A DNA stretch of 64,000 nt from Campylobacterota bacterium. Lineage in GTDB: Bacteria; Babelota; Babeliae; Babelales; RVW-14. Of the stretch, positions 8,521 to 17,131 are shown piece after piece. Position 1 is the stretch's first letter; every line of letters begins with the position of its first letter. A program made the translations under genes and the position numbers. Below the pieces are notes generated by a model. The model saw only the letters and a program-made list of their open reading frames with translations, did no database searches and was not told the DNA's origin. The stretch lies in NCBI GenBank assembly GCA_020633995.1, contig JACKCO010000003.1, positions 248,001 to 312,000 on the forward strand, in the 5' to 3' direction.

Positions 8521-9210
8521 ATGTATTTCAAGCTATGTTTATATTTTTTCGCTGTAACAACAACATGCCTACATGTACTCACGGCTGCTGAGCAAGGCGA
8601 AACTATTGATATTGATGGACTTGATTTTTCATATCAAACGCTCAGCAACGTCAAACAAACAAACACATGGAAAAATCCGGTTCTGCTCACTATCAATCAG
8701 TCAAAACTCTTTAGCCTCGACAATCCTTGCTCAAGCGAAATAACTTTTATCAAACAAAACATAAATTTCTTGCTCGTTGCAACTGAAACCAAAGTATATG
8801 TCTGGAACATCAATACAATTAATCAGACGCATCAGCTTAAAAATTACGGTTCTTGCAACCCAAATAAACCTCAAATACTTTCACACAATCCTACGTTTGT
8901 TAAAGTATTTGACCTAGAAAAAATCTTGAAAAAAGACACGGGAAGAATGCCAACTTTTCAGCAATTAGTAATGCACCAAGGTGAAGTGTTTTTTGCGTTA
9001 AAAACTTCCTGCCTTTGGATCATCATACACATCGCTGCCTTTTTCCAAAATCGAAACTGTCTATACCTTTGTCGCGAAGGCTGTTGCAGCCTTAAAAGCA
9101 TTGTCTTTCCAAGTGATGATGACAACCTTTTGCGCATACAAAAAGGCGAACCTCCCATTGAAATGTTTACATACCTGGACAGGCTGCCACTCATACCTTA
9201 CCCTTTATAA
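8521..9210 (+). CDS. Secreted protein with a WD-blade-like segment, unknown function
   Basis: A 229-residue protein with a signal peptide (YFKLCLYFFAVTTTCLHVL, then TAAEQ). Around residues 75-105 a stretch ending in VYVWNI looks like one WD40-type blade, with neighbouring hydrophobic strands. The C-terminal part is Cys-rich (CLWIIIH, NRNCLYLCREGCC), which would suit disulfides outside the cytoplasm. AAAGGA precedes the ATG. It shares the short 'hydrophobic strand, then VxxW' pattern with the genes at 9913 and 10439, suggesting a local paralog family. Function unknown. Confidence 0.68.
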   Translation: MYFKLCLYFFAVTTTCLHVLTAAEQGETIDIDGLDFSYQTLSNVKQTNTWKNPVLLTINQSKLFSLDNPCSSEITFIKQNINFLLVATETKVYVWNINTINQTHQLKNYGSCNPNKPQILSHNPTFVKVFDLEKILKKDTGRMPTFQQLVMHQGEVFFALKTSCLWIIIHIAAFFQNRNCLYLCREGCCSLKSIVFPSDDDNLLRIQKGEPPIEMFTYLDRLPLIPYPL

Positions 9211-9255
9211 AAATCTTTTTATCTTTACCTGCCCCCTTCAAAAGAAAGGAAACAT

Positions 9256-9840
9256 GTGACCTATCCCAAAAAACCAATAGCCACATTTTTTGTTGCTACA
9301 GTTTTGAGTGTCACACTCTTTGCTGCTGAGAACGAATTTGTTGAAAAAGAAGGCCAAGCCCCACTTTCATTTTTAGAATATATCCAGAAGTTACCAACCG
9401 CCTGCTTTTGCAATGATTCTTTCAAAGAAAAATTTCTTAGCGAAAAGGCAACGTCTTGGATAGAGCTCGATAGCGAACCCTTTGCTGCCGATCTCCAAAG
9501 TGGCAGAACTCTTGCGCTATGGCACTTATGTGACGCTCAACTCGAACAGGCTAAAAAACTTTTTAACGCTCTCCCTGACGACGATAAATTTTATGTTTTT
9601 TTATGTTGTGGCCGCCTACGAGAAAGATTAAAAAATCCGTTCTTGCTAAAAACACAGATAATTTCTGCTGATTATCACTTTGAAGCTATACTTTTTTCTA
9701 TCGAGACAGACATCGCCACTCGCATTAAAAAACTATATGCGTGGGGCTATGAAAATCATGTGAAAAGATGGATGACCGAACTACAAAACCTAGTAAAAGA
9801 ACTTGAGCAATCTAAAAAAAGTTCTGTTGAGACATTGTAA
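9256..9840 (+). CDS. Secreted protein of unknown function
   Basis: A 194-residue protein that appears to begin at GTG; the ATG just upstream runs straight into a stop in its own frame, and AAAGGAA precedes the GTG. The N-terminal IATFFVATVLSVTLFAA is a signal peptide. The rest is mostly helical with four Cys (ACFCND, LCCGR) and a charged C-terminal helix. No domain was recognised. It sits in a run of four small secreted genes with the same orientation (8521-10939). Confidence 0.65.
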   Translation: MTYPKKPIATFFVATVLSVTLFAAENEFVEKEGQAPLSFLEYIQKLPTACFCNDSFKEKFLSEKATSWIELDSEPFAADLQSGRTLALWHLCDAQLEQAKKLFNALPDDDKFYVFLCCGRLRERLKNPFLLKTQIISADYHFEAILFSIETDIATRIKKLYAWGYENHVKRWMTELQNLVKELEQSKKSSVETL

Positions 9841-9912
9841 AAATATTATATCTGATTATCCTTTCTAATCCGTAATTCTTAACTTACTAACACCAAACAA
9901 AGGTGAGCAACA

Positions 9913-10353
9913 ATGATAATCAGATGTATCTTTTCAGCACTCGTATTTTTTGCAACAATCAGTCAGCTTAATGCTGCAGAGGCTCGAACCGTAAATTTCG
10001 GTGACATCACAGTCTCTCAGGTTAATGGGACAACATCGTTTAAAATCAATGCAAACGCAAAGAAATTTGATGTACCCACGGGAATAATCCTCGGCAAAGA
10101 AATAAAAGGTGCTGTAATCAGCTCGGACGAAAAATGTGTATTAATTTTCACCGAACAAGAAGCAGTTGTTTGGAGCCTTGAACATCTTCTAGCCGATGGC
10201 GATACTACAAAATGCATACGCACTACAAAACTTAATATCACGGACGCCTATTTTACAAAAGGTAGCAGTCAAATAGGCATTAATTACGGTAGTGGTAAAA
10301 AAAGCATGACCTCTAAAACAGTAAAAATAAAACAATCATCTCTGTCGGAATAG
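9913..10353 (+). CDS. Small secreted protein with a WD-blade-like segment
   Basis: A 146-residue protein with a signal peptide (CIFSALVFFATISQLNAAEA). Residues about 53-80 (ISSDEKCVLIFTEQEAVVW) have the strand-turn-strand-Trp pattern of a single WD40 blade, and match the pattern in the next gene (SASRKYLLIITDVELIFW). A one-blade protein cannot form a propeller alone, so it may oligomerise or be a decayed fragment. No established family was recognised. Confidence 0.65.
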   Translation: MIIRCIFSALVFFATISQLNAAEARTVNFGDITVSQVNGTTSFKINANAKKFDVPTGIILGKEIKGAVISSDEKCVLIFTEQEAVVWSLEHLLADGDTTKCIRTTKLNITDAYFTKGSSQIGINYGSGKKSMTSKTVKIKQSSLSE

Positions 10354-10438
10354 ATAAGGGCTACATGTACGCCCCCCGTTTACTTTAAACACACTAGCTG
10401 TTTAACACACTTCTTGCAAACTTAGGATTATTTTACCC

Positions 10439-10939
10439 GTGAAGACAAATAAACTATTATCCCGTGCATTCTTGATCGTCGCCTTCATACTTTCTGCCAA
10501 CATAGGCCAAACAACAGCAACGTTACCGACTTATCGCTGGATCCTTCATGAAGACGACCAAATGACATTAAATGTAATATTCGAAAAAGGTTTTAACTCT
10601 ACCCTCGTAGCACTCTCAAGTGATTGCATCGCTCCAATTAAAGATATTCAAGCGAGTGCAAGCAGAAAATATTTACTCATCATAACCGATGTGGAACTTA
10701 TATTTTGGGATCTGGAAGAAGTGTACACAACTAAAGAAAATAAACCCAACGCACTAACACTCACTCCAGAACATAAAAGATGCTATTTTAGAATTTCATT
10801 CTTTAATCAAAAGCAAGAATGGAAAATTGAATTAGCCAAAAACCGCGACGACCTCCGTGTAGAAAAAGGGAAGTTTACTGCTTCATACAACATTCCCCAG
10901 ATTATTACACTAAAAAAACTCAGTCTACCGGGAATTTAG
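10439..10939 (+). CDS. Small secreted protein with a WD-blade-like segment
   Basis: A 166-residue protein starting at GTG. Signal peptide AFLIVAFILSANIGQTTA. Residues about 60-100 contain the same strand pattern ending in ELIFWDLEEV seen in the preceding gene (EAVVWSLEHL), which supports paralogy. Its 3' end overlaps the convergent hydrolase gene by 15 bp, and its terminator hairpin lies inside that gene. Function unknown. Confidence 0.65.
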   Translation: MKTNKLLSRAFLIVAFILSANIGQTTATLPTYRWILHEDDQMTLNVIFEKGFNSTLVALSSDCIAPIKDIQASASRKYLLIITDVELIFWDLEEVYTTKENKPNALTLTPEHKRCYFRISFFNQKQEWKIELAKNRDDLRVEKGKFTASYNIPQIITLKKLSLPGI

Positions 10940-11869
10940 CGCTCGGGTAACAAACTTTGTTACCTTTTTTTTATATAGATCACCTTTGTACATACTCAAG
11001 CAACCATGGCGACATGACGGTCCAACCCAAAGTTTGCACTTTTCCTGGTCGCTACTCGCCCAGAGCTTAAGCGCGCTGCTTGGTGAAATCATTGAATCAA
11101 CACAAGAGTGAATAAACAACATAGGCTGCTTAATTTTTTTGACGCTACGTGTCATTTCCATCTCGTGCAAATCACATTGCGCAAAAAAGTGAAACATCAT
11201 GCGTGTCATCGTAAAAAATGGATACAAAGGCAGACCAGACATACGTGCAAACCCCTTCATAACTGTCGCGTTTAGGCTTGCATACGTTGAATCGATAACT
11301 AAAACATTACACATATTTGAGCTACTCTCAGCTGCTTTAAGCGCTGCAGCACCACCCATAGAAACACCTAGCACAATCAGTGGCAGTTCTTTGCCACTCT
11401 GCTTTGCTTCCTGCTTTACGTAGTCAACAGCGGCAAGTACATCCTTATACTCATGACAACCAATGGTTGTAATACTTCCTTCACTCTGCCCATGCGCACG
11501 AAAATCAAAAGAAATCATATTCCATTCAGGAAAAAGCTCCAAAAAGGTATACATAAACTCTTTACTGCCTCGATAACCATGACACAAAAGCATAGTCGCC
11601 TTTGCATTCTCACGCTTGAGGTGAAAGCCGGTTAGCAGCTGTCCATCCTGATTTTTAAATGTAAACTGCTTCATATTTGGCCGCTTAAGCAGCTCATCAC
11701 GAATTTCTTGTGCAACAATTTTGTGGCTTTTACCATCATGCAAAATGCGCTCTTCGGTAAACGTCAACTTACCCAACGCAAGGTACGAAACGATTGGGCA
11801 AACAACAAAAAAGAATACACCAACTATACCAGCCCCCCACCAGACGGCTGGATGTATACGTCTTTTCAC
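10925..11869 (-). CDS. Membrane-anchored alpha/beta hydrolase
   Basis: A 314-residue protein. An N-terminal hydrophobic segment (residues about 9-32) probably anchors it in the inner membrane. The hydrolase domain shows HGYRGS (oxyanion region), the nucleophile elbow GVSMGG, an Asp in VDSM and a late His in RHGC, forming a plausible Ser-Asp-His triad. It resembles the serine aminopeptidase-like/YqkD group of esterases. Substrate unknown. Its start overlaps the stop of the upstream HIT gene by 4 bp (ATGA), so they are coupled. Confidence 0.82.
   Translation of the reverse strand: MKRRIHPAVWWGAGIVGVFFFVVCPIVSYLALGKLTFTEERILHDGKSHKIVAQEIRDELLKRPNMKQFTFKNQDGQLLTGFHLKRENAKATMLLCHGYRGSKEFMYTFLELFPEWNMISFDFRAHGQSEGSITTIGCHEYKDVLAAVDYVKQEAKQSGKELPLIVLGVSMGGAAALKAAESSSNMCNVLVIDSTYASLNATVMKGFARMSGLPLYPFFTMTRMMFHFFAQCDLHEMEMTRSVKKIKQPMLFIHSCVDSMISPSSALKLWASSDQEKCKLWVGPSCRHGCLSMYKGDLYKKKVTKFVTRALNSR
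10946..10972 (+). terminator. Terminator embedded in the 3' coding end of the convergent gene
   Basis: Stem GGTAACA (10946-10952) and TGTTACC (10958-10964) followed by eight T, positioned to terminate the forward gene ending at 10939. On the other strand the same bases encode the last residues of the hydrolase (VTKFVT). Confidence 0.75.
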
Positions 11870-12237
11870 AGCTGCAGCCCACCTTCCTGATAAAGATTTT
11901 TGCCCGCTAAGAAATGAAAATGTAGGTGAAACACACTCTGTCCTGCAGATGCACCATTATTTGAAACCAGATTAAATCCCTTATTGCCAATTTTTTTGCC
12001 CAAATCACGCGCTACACGCATAATTTCCCAACTTATTTGAGAATCGTGGTCCGCCAAATGTGCAACACTTTCAACATGTTGTTTGGGAAGAATCAAATAG
12101 TGAATAGGTGCTTTTGGCGCTATATCTGGAATAACAAGCACATGCTCATTCTCAAAAACTGGACTACTAGGAATTTCTTTTGTAATAATTTTACAAAAAA
12201 TGCAGTCTGTGGCCACTGCCTTGCCTTTCTCAATCAT
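11866..12237 (-). CDS. HIT-family nucleotide-binding hydrolase (HinT type)
   Basis: A 123-residue protein. CIFCKI near the N-terminus (residues 12-17) and the histidine triad His104, His106, His108 (FHLHFHFLAG) are typical of HinT purine nucleoside phosphoramidases. The open frame continues upstream to 12351, but that extension is the translation of the tRNA-Leu gene and must not be included. I place the start at the ATG at 12237, which gives the usual family length. Its 3' end overlaps the hydrolase gene by 4 bp. Confidence 0.9.
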   Translation of the reverse strand: MIEKGKAVATDCIFCKIITKEIPSSPVFENEHVLVIPDIAPKAPIHYLILPKQHVESVAHLADHDSQISWEIMRVARDLGKKIGNKGFNLVSNNGASAGQSVFHLHFHFLAGKNLYQEGGLQL

Positions 12238-12270
12238 GGTTTTAAGTCTAATCTGCAGATAAAAAAAATA

Positions 12271-12357
12271 TGGTGCCGAAGGTCGGACTCGAACCGACAC
12301 AGTATCGCTACCGCGGGATTTTGAGTCCCGTGCGTCTACCAATTTCGCCACTTCGGC
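12271..12357 (-). tRNA. tRNA-Leu (anticodon CAA)
   Basis: On the minus strand the acceptor stem GCCGAAG (5' end at 12357) pairs with CTTCGGC. The D-arm has TGGCGAAATTGGTAGACGC. The anticodon stem is CGGGA/TCCCG with loop CTCAAAA, giving anticodon CAA. A variable arm and the T-arm GGTTCGAGTCC follow, and CCA is encoded (12271-12273). The length of 87 nt with a long variable arm fits a class II leucine tRNA reading UUG. Confidence 0.96.
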
Positions 12358-12460
12358 ACATCAAAATGATGCATATATGCTTTTAGAGCGCACTATAATG
12401 GTACCAAAATGGCTCTAAAGGTCAAGAAAATGCCCTAAAAAAACAACTCTCAGATGCAAA

Positions 12461-13972
12461 CTATTTAAATATACCTTGCATCTGATCTTTATAGAGATTA
12501 GCAGCAGGCCCATCGTTAAAGATAACAAAGTATATCTTTTTAACTTTATCCGCTCCGTTAGCGTTAATCCAGTCCTTGATCGCGTTAAGCGCTACTGGAG
12601 TTGCCTCACTAATGTTATATCCGTAATTATTTGTACTAATTGGTACAAATGCAATTTCTGCAATATCTTTTTGTGCAGCTAGAGCTAACGAATTTTGATA
12701 CGCATCTATCAATTTTTGCTCACGATCGGAATCGGTCCCATGTGGCCCAACAGTGTGAATAATGTTATCCACAACACCATTCCTAGAAAGCCCAAAAGCG
12801 GGGCTCCATTTTGCCTTCCCAACATCGCAATGACCAGCATTGTTTTGTGAATTGTATGCAACCAACTCTGAACTTTCTGCAGCACTATGAATTGCTCCAT
12901 CAATACCCCCTCCACCAGCTAGTGTAGGTTTTGCAGCATTAACAATGGCAGCTGTCGCTGGGTTATCAAACTTCATTGTCACCATATTGCCTTTAATCAA
13001 CACCAGCTGAACACCGTTATAGATAAAGGGTTTATCGAATACCTCTTCGTTTTTGTCAACCGGCCCCTTTCCAGGCACTGGTCCACTTCCACCGCCATTG
13101 CTCTTGGCTTTTCTACCATTTAGCTTCTCCAAGCGTGTAAGCAAATCCTGCTCAAGGCCACAGCCCTTTGCATAATCAACAATTGAACCTGAACGACCTG
13201 CTACCGGCCTGTTCACACTGATGTCGTCAAACTTTTCAATTAATCGAAGTTTCCTGTCTACTTTGGACAAATCTGTTTCTCCTACTACTATCCGGAGTGG
13301 AGCCTTTGAACTTTCAATGTGCTGATACAACTGCTCAACCAAATCATTTTTACCATCTGCACGAAAATCTTCTATCAAACGCTTAAGCATGTATGCAGCC
13401 TCTGCAAGCGCAATAAAAAGTACAGGTTTGTTATCACGCTTCTTGCTTGCCATACGCAAAACACGAGCAAGAGCATAACAGTCTTGCGCAACATGACGCT
13501 TCCAATAATCTTTTTCTGGATGATTGCACGCTGCAGCAATCATCGAGCATGCTGTGCTCAATGCAACCAAACTATAGTCATGCACACCAGTAGCAATCCA
13601 CTGATCGTCTTTTACATCCATTTGCTTATCAGGATCACCTTTAAGTCCATTGATTAAACAAAAAAGCACGTCAAAACCTGCGCACACGCCATGCCCTATA
13701 GCATGTCTACCATCAATATCCTTATCACCATCAGAATAATTGCACAGCGCCAAAACATTGTACGCTGCGTGCAAACCATGCGCGAGAGCATACTCTTTAC
13801 GACATTGCTCTGCTGGTTTTTCCTCTTGCTCAAGCGCTGCACGAAACTCTGCAATACCGGCAAGACCAGCTGCTGCAACTTCAGCAAACTCCAATGTTGA
13901 GTGTTGGGCATTAAGGCTAGGCAAGCTAGCAACACAGAAAATCGCTACTACTAAAAAACTATTTTTCTTCAT
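12461..13972 (-). CDS. Exported macro-domain protein (possible ADP-ribose hydrolase/binder)
   Basis: A 503-residue protein. Signal peptide SFLVVAIFCVASLPSLNA. Residues about 25-215 are an Ala/Cys-rich helical domain related to the N-terminus of the neighbouring gene. Residues about 321-495 are a macro domain: IVNAAKPTLAGGGGIDGAIH near 343-362, then IIHTVGPHG, then PISTNNYGY, as in MacroD/YmdB-type enzymes that bind ADP-ribose or remove it from proteins. The Asp of GGGGIDG is kept, but the second Asn of the usual NAAN is Lys, so activity is uncertain. Export suggests an action on host ADP-ribosylation (inference). It lies 63 bp downstream of the paralogous 943-residue gene. Confidence 0.88.
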   Translation of the reverse strand: MKKNSFLVVAIFCVASLPSLNAQHSTLEFAEVAAAGLAGIAEFRAALEQEEKPAEQCRKEYALAHGLHAAYNVLALCNYSDGDKDIDGRHAIGHGVCAGFDVLFCLINGLKGDPDKQMDVKDDQWIATGVHDYSLVALSTACSMIAAACNHPEKDYWKRHVAQDCYALARVLRMASKKRDNKPVLFIALAEAAYMLKRLIEDFRADGKNDLVEQLYQHIESSKAPLRIVVGETDLSKVDRKLRLIEKFDDISVNRPVAGRSGSIVDYAKGCGLEQDLLTRLEKLNGRKAKSNGGGSGPVPGKGPVDKNEEVFDKPFIYNGVQLVLIKGNMVTMKFDNPATAAIVNAAKPTLAGGGGIDGAIHSAAESSELVAYNSQNNAGHCDVGKAKWSPAFGLSRNGVVDNIIHTVGPHGTDSDREQKLIDAYQNSLALAAQKDIAEIAFVPISTNNYGYNISEATPVALNAIKDWINANGADKVKKIYFVIFNDGPAANLYKDQMQGIFK

Positions 13973-14035
13973 ATTTTTTCATCCTAAATTTTTTGCTGTT
14001 CAGCTCAAGAAAGACTTTATTCTCACTTTTTTACT

Positions 14036-16867
14036 CTAAAGTCTTTTGTACCCATTCGCGTACCCTTCGTACGTACCCCCTAGATATCCAACCAAAGCTT
14101 TTAATCTACCTTCTTGAGCAAACCAACTAGCAGCGTCATATTGCTGCCGTGAGAAAATTTGCAAAGTGATATCAAGCCCTTTGTTAGCAGCTTCACGAAC
14201 AGCTTGATCAATAGCATCAACAACCCACTCTATTTTGTTGCCAAACACACCACCACCAACAAGCGTTAGATAAACTTTTTGCTTGCCGTGGGCAACGGCA
14301 CTTTGCAGCGTCCCACGATAAGCAGCAAGCAACAAAATACGTGCAAGATTTTCGTACCCCTTGTCGTCTTTATTGAGTCCCGTCATGTTCAACGTTGCAG
14401 TAAATACTTGGTTTATTTTCTGCTCATGCTCAAGCCTTGCAGCCTTATAAGCGCTAAAGTCACCTTTTTCTGACAACTCAGAACGCATTGGCCCTAGACC
14501 ACCACTCACGTGAATGTCACGATGCATACCAACACAGACAGTGTCGGCATAGTTGCTGATTTGCTCGGGGGTCAGTTTGGCAAGCTCTGCCAGATACTCA
14601 GGAGCAACAGACTGAACATAACCGTTGGCAACTGCAATATCGACACCCAAACCCTTTTTCATTGCTTTGATTAAGCCATCAAGAAAGTTAACCTGTTTTT
14701 CTTCCTGTCCGTAATACTGCTTGCCATCAGCTTCGTGCGGCATCAAGTACATGCGATGGATCAAACCAGGCATAGCAGAAAGCGCTGCGGCCTCACCCTG
14801 CACATACATTCCTTTACCCAAGTACGGCTCAATACCTGCAGCTGGGCTGCCACTACCTTCAAGACCGTTAAAGTTTGATGCTACCTGAAAAACTGCATCG
14901 TTGTTTACAGGGCTTGCTTGCAATGCACCAATGTCAAACTTATAGCGATAGTCATGCTGGTCAGGAATATCAAAACTTTCAATCACACTAAACCGCGACT
15001 GGTTACCTGTAAAATCTGTCTTCAGTTGCCCAACAGATTCTACTGAAAACGTACCAGGGCTAAACATCTTTGCGCCCTGATAAAAAATACCTTTGTCCAT
15101 AAGTGCTTGACGCTCTTCATGACTTTTTTCAGAAAAATCTTGTTCACTCACGCCGGTGACGCACATAAAAGGATCAAATTGCTCTCGTTGATCATTTACT
15201 GGCTCATGGCGTTTTTTCCATTCGACATACACATTCCACAGCTCTTTACATTTCTCATTTCCTTGAATTCTTTGAACCTCAGCATCAGTTAAACGCTCAC
15301 CTTTTGCAAGGAGAACCTTAAAACGCAAAAGCTCTTCCCTTACCCCCCACGGGTAATTTTTTTGATTCTTCAGGGCTCGCTTGTAATGCGTTATCACTCC
15401 ATCATTTTTATAAGTATGAAAACATCCATATGAATCAGTTTTCTGGTACTGAAACTCACCAAACTTCATACGACGACCATGCCAATCGCGATAGCAATCC
15501 TCTCCCATGCGTTTTTCCGACAACGCTGCTGCAAGAGCAACATTGATATGATCATCGCTCTGTTCATCATAATTTTGCACACTCCTTACTAACGCCCAAT
15601 ATACCCTTTCATACTTGCCCCAGTGAGTGCTACGGACGCCCCCTGCATAAGTTTGCTTGTCCCAGTCAGTTTTATGACCATTCCCAACCAAAAACTCTAC
15701 AATCTTTGGCTGGCGCTGCCAAATGGCTTTATGTAAAAGCGTTACCGGACAAAATCCAGTAGAAAAACTCCCCTCATACCCATAAGTAGAATCTTTTTCA
15801 AGAAGCTTTTCGAGTCTCAAATCGTGACTCCAATTGTATTGTTCTTGCCCGAGATAGGTCAAAACATCGTTATCATTTTTTTCAACTGCTGTGCGCAAGG
15901 CATAAACAATATTTGATTCGTTCCACTCAAAGTTAAGCTTTTTCAAAAGCTTCGTTCGCTGTACGGGCAACTTTTTAACAATCGTTGCAAAAACATCAAA
16001 TCCATATTTCAACTTAAAATCAAGCTTGGGTTTGACGGTATCTGCAAGTACATCAAATCTATCAATTTCTATAGCACGCCCAACAAGACGCTGAGCGATG
16101 CCAGTAGCCTGCGCTGCACCAAACCAATGCGTTATAGCCTTTTTATCATCACCATTAAGTGCTTGCTCAAATTCAAAATCTATGTCGCCTGACTGCGCTC
16201 TTACAACCTCAATTAACCAGTAACAACTTGCCATCGTCATAGCAGCTGTAAGCGCAACATATTTTATGTCACCCTGATTATCAACCAACTCACGCAAACT
16301 GCGCGCCAAGGTGTATCCAGACTGAACAATGGCGCGAGCCCTGCTGTGTTTGTAGGGAGATGAAAACAATACATCACTAACAGCTAACACACCACTTGCA
16401 ACAGAAAGAACGGTATTATGCCACTGGGTTACTTCCTCACCATAATCAATCACTGGAGCGTTAGACTGAGAAGAAGTTGATACTTCCTGCTGGCCAACCG
16501 GTTCTTGACGAGCTGCCTGAACCATGTGCTTACAAAATTGCACAAGATCATAGGAAGCAATCATCCCGTCATTGTAAACCGAAATTTTGTAGTCACGATC
16601 TCCCAAAAAACGATTACATAGACGCGCTGCATGATGCGCAAGGCGGCCTGCATCGCGAACAAGCTTACACGATGGACTATCAGGCCCTTTTATCAACACC
16701 CAGCCGTCAGTTGACGCTTCAAGCAGCGCACCAGCAAGCTGTAAATAATCGAAGTTGGAGACGGTACCATCTCCCTGTGCATTTACCTTTGCGGAGTGTC
16801 CCGAAAATAACCCACTACACAAGATAATGGTACAAAGAATGTAACGAGTAAACTTATAGGTCTTCAT
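14036..16867 (-). CDS. Large exported protein: helical domain, ankyrin-like region, macro-like C-terminal domain
   Basis: A 943-residue protein with a signal peptide ending near VNAQG (residue 32). Residues about 35-230 form a helical domain sharing a pattern with the adjacent macro protein (YTLARSLRE against YALARVLRM, both followed by an Ala/Met-rich helix). Ankyrin-like units occur around residues 310-400 (LLHKAIWQRQPKIVEFLVGN). The last 330 residues contain QVASNFNGLEG, then YLGKGMYVQGEAAALS, then VYLTLVGGGVFGN. From memory these match a widespread uncharacterised eukaryotic family with a predicted macro-like fold (typical pieces QxASNFNxLE, TQGPAxAL, LTLLGGGVFGN). It is probably a host-directed protein. 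Confidence 0.78.
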   Translation of the reverse strand: MKTYKFTRYILCTIILCSGLFSGHSAKVNAQGDGTVSNFDYLQLAGALLEASTDGWVLIKGPDSPSCKLVRDAGRLAHHAARLCNRFLGDRDYKISVYNDGMIASYDLVQFCKHMVQAARQEPVGQQEVSTSSQSNAPVIDYGEEVTQWHNTVLSVASGVLAVSDVLFSSPYKHSRARAIVQSGYTLARSLRELVDNQGDIKYVALTAAMTMASCYWLIEVVRAQSGDIDFEFEQALNGDDKKAITHWFGAAQATGIAQRLVGRAIEIDRFDVLADTVKPKLDFKLKYGFDVFATIVKKLPVQRTKLLKKLNFEWNESNIVYALRTAVEKNDNDVLTYLGQEQYNWSHDLRLEKLLEKDSTYGYEGSFSTGFCPVTLLHKAIWQRQPKIVEFLVGNGHKTDWDKQTYAGGVRSTHWGKYERVYWALVRSVQNYDEQSDDHINVALAAALSEKRMGEDCYRDWHGRRMKFGEFQYQKTDSYGCFHTYKNDGVITHYKRALKNQKNYPWGVREELLRFKVLLAKGERLTDAEVQRIQGNEKCKELWNVYVEWKKRHEPVNDQREQFDPFMCVTGVSEQDFSEKSHEERQALMDKGIFYQGAKMFSPGTFSVESVGQLKTDFTGNQSRFSVIESFDIPDQHDYRYKFDIGALQASPVNNDAVFQVASNFNGLEGSGSPAAGIEPYLGKGMYVQGEAAALSAMPGLIHRMYLMPHEADGKQYYGQEEKQVNFLDGLIKAMKKGLGVDIAVANGYVQSVAPEYLAELAKLTPEQISNYADTVCVGMHRDIHVSGGLGPMRSELSEKGDFSAYKAARLEHEQKINQVFTATLNMTGLNKDDKGYENLARILLLAAYRGTLQSAVAHGKQKVYLTLVGGGVFGNKIEWVVDAIDQAVREAANKGLDITLQIFSRQQYDAASWFAQEGRLKALVGYLGGTYEGYANGYKRL

Positions 16868-16953
16868 ATGGCTTATATCCTCAAAAATAGATAGTAACTA
16901 ACAAGACCAAACAGTCTTTGCTATTTTCATTTCTTGCTTATTGTAATCAAAAA

Positions 16954-17052
16954 CTCGTCATGCCGGCTCGCAGGCCGACATCAAAGGTGACTACTCAGGC
17001 AGAAGCTCAATCTTTAAAAAAATGGACTCCGGGTCAAGCCCGGAGTGACGAG
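16954..17052. repeat. Composite palindromic element with 7-bp terminal inverted repeats
   Basis: About 99 bp bounded by CTCGTCA (16954-16960) and TGACGAG (17046-17052). An inner GC-rich hairpin has CTCCGGG (17027-17033) and CCCGGAG (17039-17045) with a 5-nt loop, and a second GC-rich patch (GCCGGCTCGCAGGCCGAC) lies near the left end. The element is far more GC-rich than its flanks. The hairpin style resembles 6684-6711 and the small dispersed palindromes of several intracellular bacteria. Confidence 0.6.
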
Positions 17053-17131
17053 CTTATGTCTACCCAAAGTACAAGTTGTGTTAATCTCACAATAAAAAAT
17101 ACATAACATAAAGTGCTCTAAGGATATCAAC

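Noticed and set aside
12238..12351. N-terminal extension of the HIT protein
   Set aside because: It is the translation of the tRNA-Leu gene plus spacer, with no family homology.
16918..17106. 62-codon ORF on the plus strand
   Set aside because: Lies over the palindromic element, has no ribosome binding site, signal peptide or recognisable family.
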